Below, piece after piece: positions 22,220 through 27,334 of a stretch of 27,334 nt of DNA. This DNA comes from JAZRPG01 sp045649105. GTDB taxonomy: Bacteria > Bacillota > Clostridia > Oscillospirales > JAAYXM01. The stretch is from positions 1 to 27,334 of the forward strand of contig JAZRPG010000028.1 in the NCBI GenBank assembly GCA_045649105.1, written 5' to 3'. Position numbers and translations under genes: made by a program. The notes below the pieces were generated by a model, which saw only the letters and a program-made list of their open reading frames with translations, had not been told where the DNA came from and made no database searches. Numbering within the stretch: the stretch's first letter is position 1; the number at the start of each line of letters is the position of its first letter.

Positions 22220-24181
22220 ATGGACTTGACGCAAAAATTCAAAATTGTATCCGAATATGCGCCCGCAGGGGACCAGCCAAAGGCTATTGACGCACTCTCG
22301 CGCGGCATTGAGCTCGGCCTTAATGAACAGACGCTCCTCGGCGTCACGGGCTCTGGCAAGACGTTTACGATGGCAAATATAATTGAACGCGTACAAAAGC
22401 CTACGCTTGTGCTTGCGCATAACAAAACCCTTGCGGCGCAGCTCTGCTCAGAGCTCAAGGCATTTTTCCCCGAAAATGCCGTTGAATATTTTGTTTCCTA
22501 CTTTGATTACTACCAGCCTGAGGCGTACATTCCGCACACGGACACATATATAGAAAAAGACTCCTCAACCAATGAGGAGATAGACAGGCTCCGCCACAGC
22601 GCAACTGCATCGCTTGGCGAAAGGCGCGATGTAATTATTGTCGCGAGCGTGTCATGTATATACGGTCTCGGCGACCCGATAGATTATTCAAGCATGGTTA
22701 TTTCACTGCGCCCGGGCATGACGCGCAGCCGTGATGACCTTATCCGCAAGCTGATTGAGATACGGTATGAGAGAAACGACATCGCATTTGAGCGCAACAA
22801 ATTCCGCGTGCGCGGCGATACTGTTGAAATTTTCCCCGTATACTCGCACGACAGCGGAATACGGGTGGAATTTTTCGGTGATGAGGTCGACAGAATTTCA
22901 GAGATAAACACGCTCACGGGGGCATCAAAGCGCATACTTTCACATGTTGCAATATACCCGGCATCACACTATGTGTCAACTCCCGAAAAAATGGCGCGTG
23001 CGATAGACGAGGCTCTTTCCGAGATGGAGGTCTGCGTAAAAGCCTTTGAGGATGAGGGCAAGCTGATTGAGGCGCAGAGACTCCGCCAGCGCACGCAATA
23101 CGATGTTGAGATGATGCAGGAGCTTGGCTACTGCAACGGAATAGAAAACTACTCCCGGATTATAAGCGGCAGAGAGCCGGGCAGTCCTCCGTTTACACTT
23201 ATGGACTACTTCCCCGACGATTTTCTTCTGATAGTCGACGAGTCGCATGTTACGCTTCCGCAGGTACGCGGAATGTATGCAGGCGACCGAGCGAGGAAAG
23301 AAACGCTTGTAAACTACGGCTTCCGCCTCCCCTCCGCATTCGACAACCGGCCTTTAAACTTCTCCGAGTTCGAGGAGCATATAAATCAGGTTATATACAT
23401 TTCCGCAACGCCGGGGCAGTATGAGCGCGAGCGCTCAGCGCAGATTGTGGAGCAGGTAATACGCCCGACAGGGCTTTTGGACCCCGACATTGATGTACGC
23501 CCGACAGCAGGGCAGATTGATGACCTTATAGGAGAGATAAATACACGCATAGCAGATAAGGAGCGCGTACTTGTAACAACGCTTACAAAGAAGATGGCAG
23601 AGGATCTCACGGCGTATCTCGAGCGCGTGGGCATAAAGGTCCGCTATCTCCACCACAATGTAGAAACGATAGAGCGCATGGAAATCATACGCGATCTGCG
23701 CCTCGGCGTATTTGATGTTCTCGTTGGAATAAATCTGCTCCGAGAGGGGCTTGACCTTCCTGAGGTTTCGCTCGTTGCGATTCTTGACGCGGACAAAGAG
23801 GGCTTTTTAAGAAGCGAGACCTCGCTTATCCAGACGATAGGCCGTGCCGCGAGAAACGACCACGGAAAGGTAATAATGTACGCCGACAGCATGACAGGCT
23901 CCATGGATAGGGCAATCAGCGAGACAAAGCGCCGCCGGAAGCTGCAGAATGAGTTTAACACAGAACACGGCATTATCCCGAAAACAATCAAAAAGGATGT
24001 TGCCGGCATCATAGAAATATCAAAGGACGCACAGCACACAGGCGATGACAAGCTTGCAAAGGCCGAGCGCGAGGAAATGATTAAAAAGCTTGAACGCGAC
24101 ATGCGTGAGGCGTCAAAGCTCCTCGAGTTTGAATACGCCGCGATGCTCCGCGACAGAATAATAGAACTGCGCGGAAAATAG
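22220..24181 (+). CDS. uvrB: excinuclease ABC subunit B
   Basis: DNA-damage-verifying helicase of nucleotide excision repair, with 653 residues, full length. Walker A is GVTGSGKT (41-48); the damage-probing beta-hairpin YFVSYFDYYQPEAYIP follows; Walker B is LLIVDESH; helicase motifs VLVTTLTKKMAEDL and QTIGRAARN appear in the C-terminal RecA domain; a UVR motif (about 610-650, ending in FEYAAMLRDRIIEL) contacts UvrC. The ATG at 22220 uses the GGTG just before it; a GTG nine bases earlier starts directly after the radC stop codon. uvrA follows after 21 bases; uvrC is not in the window. Confidence 0.98.
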   Translation: MDLTQKFKIVSEYAPAGDQPKAIDALSRGIELGLNEQTLLGVTGSGKTFTMANIIERVQKPTLVLAHNKTLAAQLCSELKAFFPENAVEYFVSYFDYYQPEAYIPHTDTYIEKDSSTNEEIDRLRHSATASLGERRDVIIVASVSCIYGLGDPIDYSSMVISLRPGMTRSRDDLIRKLIEIRYERNDIAFERNKFRVRGDTVEIFPVYSHDSGIRVEFFGDEVDRISEINTLTGASKRILSHVAIYPASHYVSTPEKMARAIDEALSEMEVCVKAFEDEGKLIEAQRLRQRTQYDVEMMQELGYCNGIENYSRIISGREPGSPPFTLMDYFPDDFLLIVDESHVTLPQVRGMYAGDRARKETLVNYGFRLPSAFDNRPLNFSEFEEHINQVIYISATPGQYERERSAQIVEQVIRPTGLLDPDIDVRPTAGQIDDLIGEINTRIADKERVLVTTLTKKMAEDLTAYLERVGIKVRYLHHNVETIERMEIIRDLRLGVFDVLVGINLLREGLDLPEVSLVAILDADKEGFLRSETSLIQTIGRAARNDHGKVIMYADSMTGSMDRAISETKRRRKLQNEFNTEHGIIPKTIKKDVAGIIEISKDAQHTGDDKLAKAEREEMIKKLERDMREASKLLEFEYAAMLRDRIIELRGK

Positions 24182-24202
24182 AAAACCTCCGAAAGAGATG
24201 AA

Positions 24203-27046
24203 ATGATGAGACAGAATATCACAGTAAAGGGTGCGCGTGAGCACAACTTAAAAAACATAGACATTGAAATCCCTCGCGACAAGCTCGTCGTCATCACCGG
24301 GCTTTCCGGCTCGGGAAAGTCAAGCCTTGCCTTTGATACGATATATGCTGAGGGGCGCCGCCGATATGTCGAATCGCTCTCTGCATATGCAAGGCAGTTT
24401 TTAGGCCGCGTTGAGAAGCCTGACATTGACTATATAGAAGGCCTTTCTCCTGCCATATCGATTGACCAGAAGACGACATCAAAAAATCCGCGTTCAACAG
24501 TCGGCACCGTGACGGAGATATATGACTATCTGCGCCTTTTATGGGCGCGCATCGGAATCCCACACTGTCCGAAATGCGGCAAGGTCATCGACCGTCAGAC
24601 AATAGACCAGATAACAGACCGTGTGCTCTCCCTTCCCGAGGGCACGCGCATTCAGATTCTCGCACCTGTAATACGGGGCCGCAAAGGCGAGTATGCAAAG
24701 GTTTTCGAGGATGCAAAAAAATCAGGCTTTGTGCGCGTCCGTGTCGACGGAAATATGTACGACCTTGAAGAAAGCATCACGCTCGAAAAAAACAAGAAGC
24801 ACAACATAGAAATAGTAGTTGACCGCCTCGTTATAAAGGACGATATTAACACAAGGCTGAGTGACTCAATCGAGACTGCCGCATCACTCACGGGCGGCAT
24901 CATAATCGTTGACGTAATCGGCGGTGAGGAGCTTCTCTTTTCGCAGAACTACGCATGTGACGACTGCGGCATAAGTATAGAGGAAATGACACCGCGCATG
25001 TTCTCCTTCAACAACCCTCACGGCGCATGTCCAGACTGCACGGGTCTCGGCACATGGCTAAAGGTAGACCCCGATATGATTATTCCCGATAAGTCAAAAT
25101 CGCTTATTGACGGAGCAATATGTGCCTCAGGCTGGGCAAACCCCGTTCCCGGAAGCGTTTCGCGCATGTATTATGACGGAATAGCGGAGCGTTATAATTT
25201 CAGCCTCGACACCCCGCTTTGCGATGTACCGCAGGAAGGAATAAATGCCATACTCTACGGCACGGGCGGTGAAAAGATAAACCTGCATTACGACAAATCC
25301 TACGGCTCAGGCAGTTATACGCAGGCCTTTGAAGGAATAATCCCGAATCTTGAGCGGCGGTATCACGAAACGGCAAGTGAGTATTCGCGCGCCGAGATTG
25401 AAGAGTGCATGTCATATATCCCATGCAAAACATGCAACGGAAAAAGGCTCAATCCAAATGCACTTTCGGTTACGGTCGGCGGAATAAACATAGCGGAAAT
25501 GTGCGAAAAGTCAATTAAAGAGGCTATAGCTTTTATCGACGGAGTGGAAAAAACACTCTCCGAGCGAGAGAGAAAAATTGCAGAGCAGGTGTTTAAGGAA
25601 ATACGCGCGCGTCTCGGCTTTTTAAACAGCGTCGGCTTAAATTACCTCACGCTCTCCAGAAGCGCAGGCACGCTTTCCGGCGGCGAAAGCCAGCGAATCC
25701 GCCTTGCAACTCAGATAGGCGCGGCGCTGATGGGCGTTTTATATATACTGGACGAGCCTTCCATAGGCCTCCACCAGCGAGATAACGACAAGCTCTTGAA
25801 AACGCTTAAGGACCTGCGCGACCTCGGAAATACGCTTCTTGTTGTCGAGCACGATGAGGACACGATGTATGCCGCGGATTATATTGTCGACATAGGCCCC
25901 GGTGCGGGTGTACACGGCGGCGAGGTAGTTGCCGCAGGTACTGTCGAGGATATAAAAGCATGCGATAAGTCCATTACGGGGCTGTACCTTTCGGGCAAAA
26001 AAAGCATACCCATTCCGCGCACACGGCGCAGCGGCAACGGAAAAACACTTAAGATAAACGGCGCCGCCGAAAATAATCTCAAAAATACAGATATAGAAAT
26101 CCCGCTCGGCACACTGACCTGCGTTACGGGTGTGTCAGGCTCGGGGAAATCTTCTCTTGTAAACGAAATTTTATATAAGCATCTCGCCGTAAAGCTGAAC
26201 CGCGCAAAGGAGCGCCCGGGAAAATTTAAGTCATTTGAGGGTCTTGAACATCTCGATAAGGTAATAGATATAAACCAGTCCCCGATTGGTCGCACACCCC
26301 GCTCAAATCCCGCAACATATACGGGAGTGTTCAATGATATACGCACGCTTTTTGCAATGAGCCCGGATGCGAAAATGCGCGGTTACGGGAGCGGGCGATT
26401 CTCCTTTAATGTGCGCGGCGGACGATGCGAAGCATGCTGCGGCGACGGTGTGAATAAAATAGAAATGCATTTCCTGCCCGATGTATATGTCACCTGCGAT
26501 GTCTGCCACGGAAAACGCTACAACCGAGAGACGCTTGAGGTGCATTATAAGGGCAAGAATATATATGATGTTCTTGAAATGACATGTGAGGAGGCGGCAG
26601 AGTTCTTCCGCAATGTGCCGAAAATCGCGCGGAAAATTGATACTCTCAATGAGGTAGGTCTCGGTTATATAAAGCTCGGTCAATCCTCTACAACGCTTTC
26701 CGGAGGCGAGGCGCAGCGCGTCAAGCTTGCAACCGAGCTTTCAAAGCGCAGCACGGGAAAAACAATATATATACTCGATGAGCCGACAACAGGACTTCAC
26801 ATTGCAGATGTTCACAAGCTTATTGATATGTTAAACAAACTTGTCGATGCCGGAAACACCGTCGTTGTTATAGAACACAACCTTGATGTTATCAAGGTAT
26901 GCGACCATATAATAGACCTCGGACCTGAGGGCGGAGACGGCGGCGGCGAGCTGGTTGCCTGCGGCACTCCTGAGGAAGTAGCGGAAAATGAATCATCATA
27001 TACGGGAAAGTATCTGAAAAAAATTCTTAATGACAATCAGTCATAA
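24203..27046 (+). CDS. uvrA: excinuclease ABC subunit A
   Basis: Damage-scanning ABC ATPase of nucleotide excision repair, 947 residues, full length. The first ATPase has GLSGSGKSS near residue 33 and the first LSGGESQRIRLA; the second has GVSGSGKSS (about 640) and LSGGEAQRVKLA. Zinc-binding cysteines are present in CPKCGKVI, in CDDCG with CPDCTGLG, and in the C-terminal module (GGRCEACCGDGVNK ... CDVCHGKRYN). Two tandem ATGs (24203, 24206) lie behind a weak AAAGAG site; which one is used cannot be told. It is the last gene of the FAD-radC-uvrB-uvrA unit and is followed by a cluster of terminators. Confidence 0.98.
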   Translation: MMRQNITVKGAREHNLKNIDIEIPRDKLVVITGLSGSGKSSLAFDTIYAEGRRRYVESLSAYARQFLGRVEKPDIDYIEGLSPAISIDQKTTSKNPRSTVGTVTEIYDYLRLLWARIGIPHCPKCGKVIDRQTIDQITDRVLSLPEGTRIQILAPVIRGRKGEYAKVFEDAKKSGFVRVRVDGNMYDLEESITLEKNKKHNIEIVVDRLVIKDDINTRLSDSIETAASLTGGIIIVDVIGGEELLFSQNYACDDCGISIEEMTPRMFSFNNPHGACPDCTGLGTWLKVDPDMIIPDKSKSLIDGAICASGWANPVPGSVSRMYYDGIAERYNFSLDTPLCDVPQEGINAILYGTGGEKINLHYDKSYGSGSYTQAFEGIIPNLERRYHETASEYSRAEIEECMSYIPCKTCNGKRLNPNALSVTVGGINIAEMCEKSIKEAIAFIDGVEKTLSERERKIAEQVFKEIRARLGFLNSVGLNYLTLSRSAGTLSGGESQRIRLATQIGAALMGVLYILDEPSIGLHQRDNDKLLKTLKDLRDLGNTLLVVEHDEDTMYAADYIVDIGPGAGVHGGEVVAAGTVEDIKACDKSITGLYLSGKKSIPIPRTRRSGNGKTLKINGAAENNLKNTDIEIPLGTLTCVTGVSGSGKSSLVNEILYKHLAVKLNRAKERPGKFKSFEGLEHLDKVIDINQSPIGRTPRSNPATYTGVFNDIRTLFAMSPDAKMRGYGSGRFSFNVRGGRCEACCGDGVNKIEMHFLPDVYVTCDVCHGKRYNRETLEVHYKGKNIYDVLEMTCEEAAEFFRNVPKIARKIDTLNEVGLGYIKLGQSSTTLSGGEAQRVKLATELSKRSTGKTIYILDEPTTGLHIADVHKLIDMLNKLVDAGNTVVVIEHNLDVIKVCDHIIDLGPEGGDGGGELVACGTPEEVAENESSYTGKYLKKILNDNQS

Positions 27047-27128
27047 AATGCCAAAAGGGTGGAAACAAATTGGCCACAGCCACACAAGGAAGTATTGCCC
27101 TGAAAATCCGTCTTTTGGCGCATTTTTT
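27045..27128 (+). terminator. large hairpin after uvrA, terminator-like
   Basis: AAAATGCCAAAAG (27045-27057) pairs with CTTTTGGCGCATTTT (27112-27126) apart from a two-base bulge, over a 54-base loop holding a GTGG/CCAC pairing. TTTTTT ends the right arm. The left arm begins in the uvrA stop codon. The long loop is unusual for a simple terminator. Confidence 0.5.
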
Positions 27129-27131
27129 CAC

Positions 27132-27172
27132 AAAAAAACCGAGCTAACCGCCAGGTTAAACTCGCTTTTTTT
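27132..27172. terminator. bidirectional terminator
   Basis: CGAG (27140-27143) and TAACC (27145-27149) pair with GGTTA (27154-27158) and CTCG (27161-27164) around loop GCCA. Seven A residues on the left and seven T residues on the right make a terminator in both directions. Confidence 0.8.
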
Positions 27173-27334
27173 GCTTAATCTGCATCCAAAACCAAGGATT
27201 TCAGGGTGCAAGCAGTTTTGAATTGAGAAATTTTTCGTTTGGATAAATATAAAAATTCCGGGTATACTGACGTATTCCCGGAATTTTTTCTGCAATACAA
27301 GCGGAAAATGGCCATTCAAAACCAAAACTTCCTT
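27173..27334. other. right-edge spacer with two further hairpins, no convincing gene
   Basis: TGCATCC (27181-27187) can pair with GGGTGCA (27204-27210), one T-G pair. A stronger perfect stem, AAAAATTCCGGG (27251-27262) with CCCGGAATTTTT (27277-27288), has A and T runs on both sides and an inner ATAC/GTAT pairing, so it is probably a bidirectional terminator. Short open frames here lack ribosome sites and resemble no family. Confidence 0.55.

Noticed and set aside
23644..24426. 260-residue Ser/Arg-rich open frame on the minus strand
   Set aside because: Antisense to uvrB and uvrA; Ser/Arg/Ile-rich composition is a mirror of conserved coding sequence.
27030..27221. Short open frames after uvrA (plus 27030-27221, minus 27128-27325)
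   Set aside because: They run through terminator hairpins, have no ribosome site and no recognisable motif.

Overview
The window reads as ordinary chromosome from a Gram-positive, rod-type anaerobe of the class Clostridia, probably a gut or rumen lineage. This is inferred from gene content and signals, not from a marker gene. There are strong GGAGG-type ribosome sites, TTG and GTG starts, TTGACA/TATAAT promoters, a clostridial CD1247-type protein, TepA, a TrmK-NIF3-RqcH cluster, and an EF-P with a B. subtilis-type PGKG tip. I see no rRNA, tRNA, IS element, phage gene or CRISPR array. Coding density is high. The only gene-poor stretch is the last 288 bases.

Layout: (1) 30-4609, minus: an amino-acid permease followed by a large cytoplasmic GH95-like glycosidase. 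(2) 4847-6674, plus: rodA and a YjjG-type nucleotidase, ended by a hairpin terminator shared with the converging unit. (3) 6691-9160, minus: ilvE then a sodium:alanine symporter. (4) 9315-10514, plus: a secreted protein with a stalk-type N-terminal domain and a degenerate NodB deacetylase domain. (5) 10577-12541, minus: yqeG, aroQ, efp and a CD1247-type protein. (6) 12686-13435, plus: a GH18-like protein of unknown role that overlaps its convergent neighbour. (7) 13425-17691, minus: tepA, a DUF1858 gene with its own promoter and terminator, then trmK, NIF3 and rqcH. (8) 17796-19768, minus: an alpha-oxoamine synthase resembling serine palmitoyltransferase, then an SDR reductase. (9) 19935-27046, plus: an FAD-dependent dehydrogenase, radC, uvrB and uvrA. 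(10) 27047-27334: a cluster of hairpins with no convincing gene.

Themes: translation and its quality control (EF-P, TrmK, RqcH), DNA repair (RadC, UvrB, UvrA), the cell envelope (RodA, NodB-like protein) and amino-acid metabolism (IlvE, AlsT, AroQ, permease). The most interesting items are the synthase/SDR pair, which could make a sphingoid-base-like lipid; the GH95-like enzyme with changed catalytic positions; the apparently inactive NodB protein; and a Cys-Asp/Gly tandem repeat in the CD1247-type protein. No wholly new defence or mobile system is evident.
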